From positions 2,294,001 to 2,358,000 of the forward strand of contig NZ_CP083451.1 in NCBI RefSeq assembly GCF_020080045.1: 64,000 bases of DNA. Direction: 5' to 3'. Positions 17,768 through 26,279 of the stretch are shown here, piece after piece (positions within the stretch are counted from its first letter, which is position 1; each line of letters begins with the position of its first letter). Source of the DNA: Comamonas odontotermitis (GTDB taxonomy: Bacteria > Pseudomonadota > Gammaproteobacteria > Burkholderiales > Burkholderiaceae_C). Under the pieces are notes generated by a model. It was not told where the DNA came from, did no database searches, and saw only the letters and a program-made list of their open reading frames with translations. A program made the translations under genes and the position numbers.

Positions 17768-18693
17768 CAGACCTTCTCCACTTCGGGCTTGCCGAGAAGA
17801 CCTGTGGGACGGAACAACAGGATCAGCACCAGAAGGCCAAAGGCCACGATGTCCTTGTATTCCGACGAAATGTAGGCTGCGGCAAAAGTCTCTGCCACGC
17901 CCAGCAGCACGCCGCCCAGCATCGCGCCGGGAATGCTGCCGATGCCGCCCAGCACGGCAGCCGTGAAGGCCTTGATACCTGCCACGAAACCAATGTAGGG
18001 GTTGAGCTTGCCGATGGCCAAGGCAATCAGCACACCGCCCACTGCCGCCAGCACGGCGCCCAGGATGAAGGTGAAGGACACCACCTTGTTGGTGTCGATG
18101 CCCAGCAGATTGGCCATCTGCATGTCCTGCGCGCAGGCGCGTGATGCACGTCCCATGCGCGAATGCCGGATATAGAGCGTGAGCGCAATCATCAGCACCA
18201 CGGCCACGACGATGATCAGGATGCGCGTATACGGAACAAACACCTCGAAACCATCACCCATGTGGAAGTTGAATGCACCGGGCAGCAGCGAAGGCACGGC
18301 CATGTCGCGCGCGCCCTGACCCAGGGCCACCCAGTTCTGCAAAAAGATCGACATGCCAATGGCCGAGATCAGCGCCACCAGACGCGGGCTGCTGCGCAGC
18401 GGCTTGTATGCCACCTGCTCAACCACATAGCCGTACACACCCGTCAATACCACCGATACCAGGAGCATGGCCCCGATCACGACAAACACCGGAATGCCGC
18501 TTTGCGTACCAATTGCCGACAAGGTCACCAGACCTATGTAGGCGCCAATCATGTAGATTTCGCCATGGGCGAAATTGATCATTCCGATAATTCCATACAC
18601 CATCGTGTATCCAATGGCCACCAGCGCGTAGATCGCACCCAGTGACAGGCCATTGAACAACTGTTGTATGAATTGGGGCAAAAAATCACTCAT
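17767..18693 (-). CDS. livH: Branched-chain amino acid ABC transporter permease LivH
   Basis: Inner-membrane permease of 308 residues. Family motifs include [43 protein letters not shown] and the coupling loop [23 protein letters not shown]. It pairs with LivM to form the channel. Separated from livK by a hairpin that probably reduces transcription into livHMGF. Confidence 0.93.
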   Translation of the reverse strand: MSDFLPQFIQQLFNGLSLGAIYALVAIGYTMVYGIIGMINFAHGEIYMIGAYIGLVTLSAIGTQSGIPVFVVIGAMLLVSVVLTGVYGYVVEQVAYKPLRSSPRLVALISAIGMSIFLQNWVALGQGARDMAVPSLLPGAFNFHMGDGFEVFVPYTRILIIVVAVVLMIALTLYIRHSRMGRASRACAQDMQMANLLGIDTNKVVSFTFILGAVLAAVGGVLIALAIGKLNPYIGFVAGIKAFTAAVLGGIGSIPGAMLGGVLLGVAETFAAAYISSEYKDIVAFGLLVLILLFRPTGLLGKPEVEKV

Positions 18694-18729
18694 ACCTTAC
18701 CGCCTCAATTCCCTGGCCGCTGTGACGGC

Positions 18730-18769
18730 CAAAACAAGAAGGCATGGTTCTATGTTTTAGAACCATGCC
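18730..18769 (-). terminator. Attenuating hairpin between livK and livH
   Basis: Perfect 11-bp stem (GGCATGGTTCT / AGAACCATGCC) with a 7-base loop, followed leftward by a T-rich tail (TTCTTGTTTT). It lies inside the operon just after livK, a common arrangement giving more binding protein than membrane subunits. Confidence 0.75.
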
Positions 18770-18789
18770 CTTCATCTCACCAACCCGGA

Positions 18790-19914
18790 TTACTTCGTAG
18801 CAGGGGTCTTGCTGCCGTCCTTATGCCAGTTGAACACCTGGAAGTCATATGCCTTCAGGTCGCCCTTGGCATCCCATGCCAGGTTGCCCAGCGGGGTTTC
18901 AAAGGTTGCAGTGTGCAAGTGCTTGGCCACCTTGCCAGCGTCGTTGCCCACGGCCTTGATCGAATCGGCGATCACCTTGACTGCAGTGTACGAGCCCATC
19001 TGGAATGAGCCGGAAGGATCGCGCTTCTTGTCCTTGAATGCCTTGACCAAGGCCGCATTCTTTGGGTTGGAAGCAAAGTCTGCAGGCAGCGTCACCAGCA
19101 TGCCTTCGACGGCAGGGCCTGCAATGGCGTTGATCTCAGGGTTGCCCACGCCTTCTGGGCCCATGATGCGGACCTTCAGGCCTTGCTCGGCGGCCTGGCG
19201 CAGCAGCAGGCCCATTTCTGGGTGGTAGCCACCGTAGTAGACGAAATCCACACCGGCGCTCTTGAGCTTGGTGATGACAGCAGAGTAGTCGCTGTCGCCG
19301 GCGTTGATGCCTTCGAACAGCGCGACATTCACGCCATCGGCCTTGAGGGTGTCACGCACAGCGGTTGCAATGCCCTGGCCGTACGACTGCTTGTCGTGCA
19401 GCACAGCGACCTTCTTGGGCTTGATGGTTTGCGCAATGAACTTGGCAGCGAAAGGACCTTGCTGATCATCGCGGCCAATGGTGCGGAAGACCGAGGTGAA
19501 GTTCTTGCCTTCGGTCAGCGCTGGCGACGTGGCAGATGGGGTCACCACCACCACGCCTTCGTTGTTGTAGATCGGTGCAGCTGCAATGGCAGCACCCGAG
19601 CACACAGGGCCCACCACATAATGAATCTTGGCGTTGACTACGCGGTTGGCGGCCACGGGGCCTTGCTTGGGCTCGCAGGCATCGTCCACCACCACGGCTT
19701 CGAGCTTGTTGCCATTGACGCCGCCAGCGGCATTGATCTGCTCAAGAGCGGTGTCCACCCCTTCCTTGACCATGTCGCCGTACTGGGTCAGAGGACCGGT
19801 GGCAGGAATCACCACACCAATCTTGATGTTCTCTGCCTGGGCAGCGCCAGCCAACAGGGAACCAGCCAGACCAAACGCAACCGCCAAGGTGTTCAGGCGA
19901 AACGGTACCTTCAT
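18790..19914 (-). CDS. livK: Branched-chain amino acid ABC transporter substrate-binding protein LivK
   Basis: Periplasmic binding protein of 374 residues (Leu/Ile/Val-BP fold). The Sec signal peptide MKVPFRLNTLAVAFGLAGSLLAGAAQA is cleaved before ENIKIGVV. The family segments GPLTQYGDMVKEGVDTALEQINAAGGVNG and VVGPVCSGAAIAAAPIYNNEGVV are conserved. First gene of livKHMGF; the ATG follows AGGATC. Ligand preference cannot be told from sequence alone. Confidence 0.92.
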   Translation of the reverse strand: MKVPFRLNTLAVAFGLAGSLLAGAAQAENIKIGVVIPATGPLTQYGDMVKEGVDTALEQINAAGGVNGNKLEAVVVDDACEPKQGPVAANRVVNAKIHYVVGPVCSGAAIAAAPIYNNEGVVVVTPSATSPALTEGKNFTSVFRTIGRDDQQGPFAAKFIAQTIKPKKVAVLHDKQSYGQGIATAVRDTLKADGVNVALFEGINAGDSDYSAVITKLKSAGVDFVYYGGYHPEMGLLLRQAAEQGLKVRIMGPEGVGNPEINAIAGPAVEGMLVTLPADFASNPKNAALVKAFKDKKRDPSGSFQMGSYTAVKVIADSIKAVGNDAGKVAKHLHTATFETPLGNLAWDAKGDLKAYDFQVFNWHKDGSKTPATK

Positions 19915-20301
19915 ATCTCAGATCCTTTGTAGTCAAAATATTGGTCGCCTCACATTGTTTCGACAACAACGATCACGGGCGATCCGGGGAGCATATCGTT
20001 ACAGGCGAATCCTGCAACAGGGATGCCAAGGATTGGCAAAGCTGTCACTTTTGTGCTAGCGTAATTGAAATATTCGATTTGACGGTTTTTTCAGGGTCGG
20101 CGCCACTTTTTCTACATCTTTTTCTTTCACCCTGACTACCTCCAGCGCTCCCGGCAATCCACCGCTGTGGCCCACATCTAGCGCGTATTTCCATGAGAGT
20201 TATGCCACATAGCTAATGCTTTTTAACATTACTCAGACGCGCCCTACAGAAGACAGCCGTGCTTTCGGAGAGCATAAAGGACACCATGAAAGGAGTCCGA
20301 T
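19915..20301. other. Intergenic region upstream of livK
   Basis: About 390 bases with no supported gene, AT-rich in places. It should contain the leftward liv promoter and the rightward promoter of the small gene at 20302. Confidence 0.4.
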
Positions 20302-20463
20302 ATGCAGCAAGCACCGACCTTCCCCATGCTCACCATGCCATCGCGCCCTCTCGTCGCCCAACGAGGAGAGAAACAAAGTCGATATGTCCCCGCTGTGGCG
20401 ACTGACATCCGCAAGACCTTCGACAAATACAGGCGCTTGATGGCGCAGCAGGAAAAGAAATGA
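20302..20463 (+). CDS. Small basic protein, 53 residues
   Basis: Starts MQQAPTFPMLTMPSRPLVAQ and ends DIRKTFDKYRRLMAQQEKK. An excellent Shine-Dalgarno (AAAGGAG) lies seven bases before the ATG, and a strong terminator follows 25 bases after the stop, so this is a complete single-gene transcription unit. No signal peptide or membrane segment; the C-terminal half is basic and helical. Not recognised, though the ribosome-binding site, codon pattern and terminator argue that it is real. Confidence 0.7.
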   Translation: MQQAPTFPMLTMPSRPLVAQRGEKQSRYVPAVATDIRKTFDKYRRLMAQQEKK

Positions 20464-20488
20464 GGTTTTCAGCCGATACCTCTGACCC

Positions 20489-20512
20489 AAAACCGCCTCC
20501 CAGGGCGGTTTT
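20489..20512 (+). terminator. Rho-independent terminator of the 53-residue gene
   Basis: AAAACCGCC pairs perfectly with GGCGGTTTT around a 6-base loop, and a T-rich tail (CTCGTTTT) follows. Confidence 0.9.
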
Positions 20513-20795
20513 CTCGTTTTCTAGACAAGGCATCGCATCCGGCCACCAGGAAAACCACGGTAGACAGCGCGATCAGGCACGCACCGCCTTTTGCGAAATG
20601 ACCTGCCCCCAGCATCCTTGAACCGCCTGCCAAGGTGACATGACAACCTGTCAAATTAACTTTTCATAATTTGTCAATTCGACATACGTCGTCCACAGGT
20701 ACAAAAAAATATATTCTGATTCAATGAGTTAGTAATTCATGAGTGCATGGCAAGCATTTTGCTTTAAGCCTTGCGAGCACAAGCAATGGCATGAA

Positions 20796-21131
20796 ATGAA
20801 CACCATGATGAATCGACAGTCTTTCGCGCTATGCATCCTGGCATTGTCCAGTGGCGCATGGGCGCAAGCGACAGGCCCTGTGGCCGGGCTGCAGCCAGAT
20901 CGCAGGCCGGACGGCGCACCCCAATTGGCACAAGCCACCTTGACTCCAGAGAAACGAGATCAAGTTCTGCGAGGCATAGAACGTCCAATACCCGGAAATG
21001 TGGAATCCATTGCCACCACAGGCAGTTGGTGGGTTCCTCTTCGGGGCCCGGGCATGACGGGGCCGTATGACCTACGCGGGTGGCACAGCATCACAGCCGC
21101 AGGCGTTCCTGGCTCAGGATCTGCGCGCTGA
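20796..21131 (+). CDS. Small secreted protein of unknown function
   Basis: About 111 residues. The N-terminus MNTMMNRQSFALCILALSSGAWAQA is a Sec signal peptide with an AxA-type cleavage site. The mature part is polar and Pro/Gly-rich, with the segment ESIATTGSWWVPLRGPGMTGPYDLRGWHS. Not recognised. It precedes the Gly-Met-Ser repeat protein and the multiheme cytochrome in the same direction, so it may belong to that electron-transfer cluster. An in-frame extension to 20739 lacks a good ribosome-binding site. Confidence 0.6.
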   Translation: MNTMMNRQSFALCILALSSGAWAQATGPVAGLQPDRRPDGAPQLAQATLTPEKRDQVLRGIERPIPGNVESIATTGSWWVPLRGPGMTGPYDLRGWHSITAAGVPGSGSAR

Positions 21132-21302
21132 GCGCTCTCTCGAATTCAATACCACGTTTTTACCGCCCTCCAGAAACAAGAAATGGAGGCGTTATATCGG
21201 AATCGTCAACACCCCATCAGGGTGGCTGCGATCCTGCCTGCAGGCAGGGGGCGGTGTGCCCCAAAAGTTGTTAGGTCCTCTCTAAGTACGTAAGGAAAAG
21301 CT

Positions 21303-21806
21303 ATGAAAGTTGCTCGCAAAATCCTCGGTCTTTCGGTTACGGCCGTTGCATTGGTCACTGCCTTGCCGGTGACAGCCCAGCAGTCCGGCATGAGTGGTAT
21401 GTCAGGAATGTCAGGCCAGCAAGGCATGAGTGGCATGTCGGGTATGAGTGGCATGTCCGGCCAGCAAGGTATGTCCGGAATGTCGGGCATGAGTGGCATG
21501 TCCGGCCAGCAAGGTATGTCCGGAATGTCGGGCATGAGCGGCATGTCCGGCCAGCAAGGTATGTCCGGAATGTCGGGCATGAGTGGCATGTCCGGCCAGA
21601 AAGGCATGTCAGGTATGAGCGGTATGTCTGGCATGAGTGGCATGTCCGGCCAACAAGGTATGTCCGGAATGAGCGGCATGTCCGGTCGACAGGGCATGAG
21701 TGGTATGTCTGGTATGTCCGGCAACAAAGCCAAGGCAAAAAAAGCCAAAAAGCACAAGGCTAACGGGCAACAAGGCATGAGTGGAATGTCTGGCAACAGT
21801 AAATAA
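21303..21806 (+). CDS. Secreted Gly-Met-Ser tandem-repeat protein
   Basis: 167 residues. A clear Sec signal peptide (MKVARKILGLSVTAVALVTA, then LPVTAQQ) is followed by about 32 Gly-Met-Ser triplets. They are grouped in units of three to five triplets closed by GQQ, GQK, GRQ or GNK; the commonest unit is 15 residues. Near the C-terminus a lysine-rich block (NKAKAKKAKKHKANG) interrupts the repeats before a last GMSGMSGNSK. Roughly one residue in five is Met and there is no Cys. Such composition suggests a disordered periplasmic or surface protein, possibly a Met-thioether metal (Cu(I)) binder or oxidant sink; that is inference. It precedes a multiheme cytochrome gene. The antisense frame is an artefact of the repeat. 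Confidence 0.75.
   Translation: MKVARKILGLSVTAVALVTALPVTAQQSGMSGMSGMSGQQGMSGMSGMSGMSGQQGMSGMSGMSGMSGQQGMSGMSGMSGMSGQQGMSGMSGMSGMSGQKGMSGMSGMSGMSGMSGQQGMSGMSGMSGRQGMSGMSGMSGNKAKAKKAKKHKANGQQGMSGMSGNSK
21395..21725 (+). repeat. In-frame coding tandem repeat, 45-bp main unit
   Basis: Repeats encode Gly-Met-Ser triplets with a Gly-Gln-Gln closing step about every 45 bases. The copies from about 21440 to 21600 are nearly identical at DNA level, so recent unit duplication is likely and length variation between strains is expected. Confidence 0.85.
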
Positions 21807-21898
21807 TTTCCCGTTAATCCTTGAGATTGGTCGCGCGCCAAGGCGCGATCAATCTCAAAAGCAGGCGTCATCTCCATATTGGCGCAAAGGTTCGTGAT

Positions 21899-22795
21899 AT
21901 GTTTCCCAAGAGTGCGTCCATGACTGCCTTATGGCCAAGGCTGTTGCACATTGTTATGGTCAGCGCAACATTAACGCTCGCAATAACAGGCTGCAAAGAA
22001 CATACATCTACTGCTCCGCCCAGCAGCAATAGCAGTGTTGCGAGTTCTTCAAGTCCGTCATCGTCAACCGCCCCTGCCAGCTACCATGCAGCAAAGTATG
22101 ACCCCATTCACTTCAAGCCTGGCATAGACAAGGCAACAGATAAGCAGTGTTTGGCCTGCCATTCTGAAGTACTGAAACCCTCTGTCAAAAAAAGCTCTTC
22201 GGCAGGCATTGAATCCACTGCAGCAACAGCTTGGTACCAGCAGACCTCAACCTATGAAGGTGAACAAGATACCTTTCATCGCCGACATTTGGAAACAGCC
22301 CTGGCGAAAAAACTGATGAATCTGCGTTGCACAACCTGTCACCAAGGCAACGATCCGCGAGATGAGGCCCCCGGAAGTTCAGCAACCGCACAGAGCGATT
22401 TAACACTGCGGAAAATGGTGAACCCAGAAACCACCTGCCTTAAATGCCACGGCAAGCTGAATTGGTCCGTCATGGGACTCCCCGGCCCGTGGGAACAATC
22501 GAAACAGACTTTTCAAAATAACTGCCTGTTATGCCATGCCAATATTCGAACCAATCGGCATCAAGTCAGTTATCTGAATGCAAAGGCCATAGAAGAAATG
22601 GCCGCCAAACCCGATGGTGGCAATGTTTGCTTTGGCTGCCATGGTGGGCGCTCATGGTATCGCACGCACTATCCATACCCAAGACATGCCTGGCCCGGAA
22701 TGGGGACCGATGTACCTGATTGGGCCAAGGACCGCCCTACGGAATCAGAGGTGCGATTTATCACCAATGCCATGGGTCAAGGAGAGAAAAAATGA
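21899..22795 (+). CDS. Pentaheme c-type cytochrome, lipoprotein
   Basis: 298 residues. Five CxxCH heme sites: CLACH 84-88, CTTCH 144-148, CLKCH 180-184, CLLCH 209-213 and CFGCH 244-248. The signal ends in a lipobox (LAITGC, Cys32), so the mature protein should be lipid-anchored; a Ser/Pro-rich linker follows. Many additional His residues could supply the distal heme ligands. The start at 21899 follows AAAGG. The next gene overlaps its stop (ATGA) and encodes a molybdopterin oxidoreductase, so this protein is probably the electron donor or acceptor of that enzyme. Confidence 0.87.
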   Translation: MFPKSASMTALWPRLLHIVMVSATLTLAITGCKEHTSTAPPSSNSSVASSSSPSSSTAPASYHAAKYDPIHFKPGIDKATDKQCLACHSEVLKPSVKKSSSAGIESTAATAWYQQTSTYEGEQDTFHRRHLETALAKKLMNLRCTTCHQGNDPRDEAPGSSATAQSDLTLRKMVNPETTCLKCHGKLNWSVMGLPGPWEQSKQTFQNNCLLCHANIRTNRHQVSYLNAKAIEEMAAKPDGGNVCFGCHGGRSWYRTHYPYPRHAWPGMGTDVPDWAKDRPTESEVRFITNAMGQGEKK

Positions 22796-23070
22796 AAAAT
22801 GAATGGTCTGAAGCGCAATCTCAGGCTCCGGCGCCTGCAGTACGGTTTCCCAGCGTGAGCGACAGCATTGACCCAGCAGGCGGATATAAACGCCGTGATT
22901 TTCTGAAAATTGTTGGTGCAACCACAGGTGCAGCCACTTTAATAAGTGTCGGTATCACGATCAAGCCCGAGGAGGCAAGCGCATTTGCCTACGAGCCCTA
23001 TCTAGGCGACGACCAACTCACAACTGTCGTTACTTCGTGCGCGCACAACTGCGGATCGCGTCATTGTTGA
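22792..23070 (+). pseudogene. Tat-exported molybdopterin oxidoreductase, truncated by IS
   Basis: Only about 90 residues remain. A twin-arginine signal (RRDFLKIVGATTGAATLI, about 33-50) is followed by the start of the mature protein and the [4Fe-4S]-type N-terminal motif TSCAHNCGSR typical of DMSO-reductase-family catalytic subunits. The frame then enters inserted DNA and stops (codons His-Cys-stop at 23062-23070). No continuation of the gene is seen on the other side of the insertion, so an adjacent deletion must have occurred. The enzyme's substrate cannot be told from this fragment. Confidence 0.8.
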
Positions 23071-23093
23071 TTTCCACGCAAACCTGACCCACC
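23065..23093 (+). mobile_element. Possible IS-end remnant
   Basis: TGTTGATTTCCACGCAAAC followed by CTGACCCACC resembles the terminal sequence of IS21-type elements. It lies outside the inverted repeats of the adjacent IS3-family element, hinting at an earlier insertion or a solo end. Low confidence. Confidence 0.3.
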
Positions 23094-24700
23094 GGGGATG
23101 CGGACGAAAACTTGGACTACCAGGAGGTAGTTCATGTATTCCTACGAAGATCGAATCCGAGCCGTTGAGCTCTACATCAAGCTGGGCAAGCGCGTCAGGC
23201 CCACCATCCGGCAGCTGGGCTATCCGACGAAGAATTCTTTGAAGGGTTGGTACAACGAGTACCAACTCAAGCTCGACTTGTCCGCTGGCTACGCAGGCCG
23301 TGAACCGAAGTTCTCGCAGGCGCAGAAGGCCGCAGCCATCGAGCACTACCTCACCCATGACCGATGCATCGCGGCCACCATGAGGGCGCTGGGCTACCCC
23401 GGTCGTGGAACGCTTACCAAATGGGTGCGTGAGGCATTCCCTGAGGCCAGAAGGGCTCTGGTTAGCAGTGTGGGTCAACGAAGGTATCCCGAGAGCTTGA
23501 AGCAAGCGGGAGTCATGGAGCTTTGCACTCGGCAGCAAAGTGCGCAAACAGTGGCTGATAAGTTCGGCGTATGCCGGCCAACGTTGTACAACTGGAAGAA
23601 CCAGCTGCTGGGACGTGAGGCACCCGCATCAATGAAACACACCGATCAATCACCGCAGGAGCGAGAGCGCGAAGAACTCGAGCGCCAGGTTGAGATACTG
23701 CGCCGCGAAGTCAGGCAACTGCGCCTTGAGCAGGACCTCTTGAACAAGGCCAATGAACTGTTAAAAAAAGGTCTGGGCGTCGATCTGCAGCTCCTGTCCA
23801 ACCGGGAGAAGACACTGCTGATTGACGCCCTCAAGGAGCACTACCGCCTGCCAGAGCTCCTCGCACAGTTGGGTCTTGCACGCAGCTCGTACTTCTACCA
23901 TCGGTCCCGCACAGTGGTCGGCGACAAGTACCTTGTGGTGCGCCAGTCCCTTACCGAGATCTTTGAGTCCAACCACCGCTGCTACGGCTACCGCAGGCTG
24001 CAAGCCTCTCTGGCCAGAGAGCAAGGCCCGATCTCCGAGAAAGTGGTGCAGCGGCTGATGAAGCAAGAGAATCTGGTCGTCGCAAAGCCCAAGCGGCGCA
24101 GGTTCGCGTCCTACCTCGGCGAGATCAGCCCGGCACCAGATAACATCATCAACCGTGACTTCCAGGCGGCCACCCCAAATGAAAAGTGGCTCACGGACAT
24201 TACAGAATTCCAGATCCCAGCAGGCAAGGTGTACCTGTCACCCATCATCGATTGCTTCGACGGCATGGTGGTGAGCTGGACCATTGGAACGAGCCCGGAC
24301 GCAGAGCTGGTCAACTCAATGCTGGATGCAGCTATTGAGACAGTGGCAGACACAAGCGATCGTCCAGTGGTCCACTCTGATCGTGGTGGCCACTACCGTT
24401 GGCCAGGCTGGCTCTCTAGGATGAGCGAGGCGAACCTCACCCGCTCGATGTCTCGCAAGGCCTGCTCTCCTGACAACGCGGCTTGCGAAGGCTTCTTCGG
24501 CCGCCTCAAGAACGAGTTGTTCTATCCTCGGGACTGGAAGGGCACGACCATCGAGCAGTTCATTGAGGTGGTCGACTCGTACATCCGCTGGTACAACGAG
24601 AAGCGGATCAAGATATCCCTTGGCTCTCTCAGCCCTGTTGAATACCGGGCGAGCCTTGGACTTGCGGCGTAAACCAGTCCAAGTTTTTATCCGCATCCCC
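23094..24700 (+). mobile_element. IS3-family insertion sequence, about 1.6 kb
   Basis: Bounded by imperfect inverted repeats: GGGGATGCGGACGAAAACTT followed by GGAC at the left, and at the right the complement of GGGGATGCGGATAAAAACTT followed by GGAC. It contains one full-length transposase gene. No target duplication is obvious, which agrees with loss of the flanking Mo-enzyme gene by later deletion. Confidence 0.8.
23134..24672 (+). CDS. IS3-family transposase, single-frame, full length
   Basis: 512 residues. The N-terminal third carries helix-turn-helix domains (IKLGKRVRPTIRQLGYPTKNSLKGWYNE; QTVADKFGVCRPTLYNWKNQ). A Leu-zipper-like coiled coil follows at about 180-215. The integrase core has DDE residues in WLTDITEF, VVHSDRGGHYR and NAACEGFFGRLKNE. 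OrfA and OrfB regions are fused in one frame here, without the programmed frameshift of many IS3 members. A Shine-Dalgarno (AGGAGG) precedes the ATG. It should be an active transposase as far as sequence shows. Confidence 0.9.
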   Translation: MYSYEDRIRAVELYIKLGKRVRPTIRQLGYPTKNSLKGWYNEYQLKLDLSAGYAGREPKFSQAQKAAAIEHYLTHDRCIAATMRALGYPGRGTLTKWVREAFPEARRALVSSVGQRRYPESLKQAGVMELCTRQQSAQTVADKFGVCRPTLYNWKNQLLGREAPASMKHTDQSPQEREREELERQVEILRREVRQLRLEQDLLNKANELLKKGLGVDLQLLSNREKTLLIDALKEHYRLPELLAQLGLARSSYFYHRSRTVVGDKYLVVRQSLTEIFESNHRCYGYRRLQASLAREQGPISEKVVQRLMKQENLVVAKPKRRRFASYLGEISPAPDNIINRDFQAATPNEKWLTDITEFQIPAGKVYLSPIIDCFDGMVVSWTIGTSPDAELVNSMLDAAIETVADTSDRPVVHSDRGGHYRWPGWLSRMSEANLTRSMSRKACSPDNAACEGFFGRLKNELFYPRDWKGTTIEQFIEVVDSYIRWYNEKRIKISLGSLSPVEYRASLGLAA

Positions 24701-24992
24701 TTTCTTCATGTAGAGACTCCGATGGGGGGATTCTCTACTTCTGAGTGGTTCAGGTTTTCAAGGGGACTTCACCAAGTCATACGCACTGATACGCTTGAAT
24801 TCGCTCATTTTGGGCCAGATTTAAGGATGGGGGCAGCAGTGGGCAGCGCAGCACGTAGCTCTGGAGCGGCGCCAGCCTCAGTGCAAAGCTACTCACACGC
24901 GGCTGCAGAGCGAGGTGACTGCCGAGCCAACCTTGCGCGCCTCTGCATCCTTCTTAGCCATGGCTTCAAAAAGAAGCTTCTACCCACAAGAC
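24701..24992. other. Intergenic scar downstream of the IS
   Basis: About 290 bases between the IS and the Lrp-type gene. No supported gene. An imperfect inverted repeat (GTAGAGACTCC / GGATTCTCTAC) at about 24710-24738 may be the end of another element. This is where the rest of the Mo-oxidoreductase would have been. Confidence 0.35.
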
Positions 24993-25448
24993 TTATATAG
25001 GTAGGCGGGTCGTCTGCTTGACTCGCCTCAACGGGATCTCTGTAACAACGTTCTGTATCCCTTTGACCTTTGTGAGCGTCTCCATCTGGAAGCGTTGATA
25101 GTCATCCAGATCTGTAGCGATGACACGCAGAAGATAGTCATAGCTCCCAGCCATCAAGTGACACTCAAGAACTTCTGGAGCTTTTTCCATCTCGCTTGCA
25201 AAGTGCTCAATGGTTTCCTTGTCTTGGCTCTCCAACGTGATGCGTACGAAGGCTGTGAACTTGAGATCCACAGCAGCAGGATTCAGGATAGCTACATAGT
25301 CCGTAATCACGCCGCGCTCTTCAAGTAGATGAACGCGCCGCAGACATGGCGTAGCAGAGAGTCCTACCTCATGCGCAAGTTCCGCATTGGTCCGGCTCGA
25401 ATCTCGCTGGAGAGCACGAAGAATTCGTTTGTCTAAGGAATCAAGCAT
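24993..25448 (-). CDS. Lrp/AsnC-family transcriptional regulator
   Basis: 151 residues. The N-terminal helix-turn-helix (LDKRILRALQRDSSRTNAELAHEVGLSATPCLRRVHLLEERGVI) is followed by the RAM/AsnC effector domain (about 65-145, with LMAGSYDYLLRVIATDLDDYQRF). Members respond to amino acids. It is divergent from a LysE-type exporter, a classic regulator-exporter pairing, so it probably controls that exporter in response to its substrate. Confidence 0.92.
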   Translation of the reverse strand: MLDSLDKRILRALQRDSSRTNAELAHEVGLSATPCLRRVHLLEERGVITDYVAILNPAAVDLKFTAFVRITLESQDKETIEHFASEMEKAPEVLECHLMAGSYDYLLRVIATDLDDYQRFQMETLTKVKGIQNVVTEIPLRRVKQTTRLPI

Positions 25449-25623
25449 GGATAGTGAAATTTACCACGAATTATGCAAATAATAGCAGAAAAAACCAATC
25501 CGAAATATTAATTTAGACAAATACGCTAGCAAAACCTAAAAGATTTTCGCCATAATCCTTTTATTGCTTAAGCCCATTGTGCAACATGCGCGAAAACTTG
25601 GCAACTACTTGAGGAGAAACCGC

Positions 25624-26256
25624 ATGCTAGAAGTATCGTGGCTGCCATTTATCGCCACATCTCTTTTAATCATTATTACACCAGGTCAAGACTTGATCTT
25701 GGTGATGACACGCACATTATCTGGAGGAGTTCGGCTCGGTGTATTGACAGCAGCAGGAGTTAGCTCAGGCCTCCTTGTTCACACCATTCTGGTATGCCTT
25801 GGATTAGGAGCATTTCTCCAAGGGTCTGCCTGGCTATTTTCGGTACTAAAGCTTCTTGGCGCCTTGTATTTGCTATTTCTAGGATTTATGCTAATTCGCT
25901 CAGCAAACAGCCATTCTATAATTGAATCAAAAAATACACCTATCTCTTACAAGAACGCATTTATTCAGGGTGCGCTATCAAATATCACAAACCCCAAAAT
26001 TGCTCTATTCTATTTAGCATTTTTGCCACAATTCATCCCCGTAAGCTCTACGCATTCAATCCTATCCCTTTTTATCTTAGGCATAGCATTTTCGCTATTG
26101 ACATTTCTTGTAAAAGGCCCGGTAGCATTACTTGCAAATCTACTATCAACTGCTATCCAACGCAATCCAAAAATATTGACAAGAATCAATCAAACAAGTG
26201 GACTGGTATTAATAACTCTAGGTATCAAGCTAGCAATAGACACACCTTCACGCTAA
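25624..26256 (+). CDS. LysE/RhtB-family amino-acid exporter
   Basis: 210 residues with about six hydrophobic segments. The N-terminal family motif LIIITPGQDLILVMTRTLSGGVRLGVLTAAGVSSGLLVH is diagnostic, and FIQGALSNITNPKIALFYLAFLPQFI is conserved. Exports amino acids or similar solutes across the inner membrane. The ATG at 25624 follows GAGGAG with ideal spacing. Base composition is more AT-rich than the flanking core, suggesting transfer together with the genes that follow. Confidence 0.9.
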   Translation: MLEVSWLPFIATSLLIIITPGQDLILVMTRTLSGGVRLGVLTAAGVSSGLLVHTILVCLGLGAFLQGSAWLFSVLKLLGALYLLFLGFMLIRSANSHSIIESKNTPISYKNAFIQGALSNITNPKIALFYLAFLPQFIPVSSTHSILSLFILGIAFSLLTFLVKGPVALLANLLSTAIQRNPKILTRINQTSGLVLITLGIKLAIDTPSR

Positions 26257-26279
26257 CTACACTTCAGATTAAATACCCC

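Noticed and set aside
16523..17875. 450-codon rightward His/Gln-rich frame over livM
   Set aside because: Antisense to a complete LivM permease; the composition is that expected from reading membrane codons backwards.
21395..21725. Regular repeats that might be taken for a CRISPR array
   Set aside because: The repeats are contiguous, keep reading frame, and have no unique spacers. No cas genes are nearby.
21206..21877. Long leftward open frame of Pro-Asp-Ile/Met repeats opposite the GMS protein
   Set aside because: It is the antisense reading of the 45-bp coding repeat, has no signal or ribosome-binding site of note, and the + strand frame has a clear signal peptide and Shine-Dalgarno.
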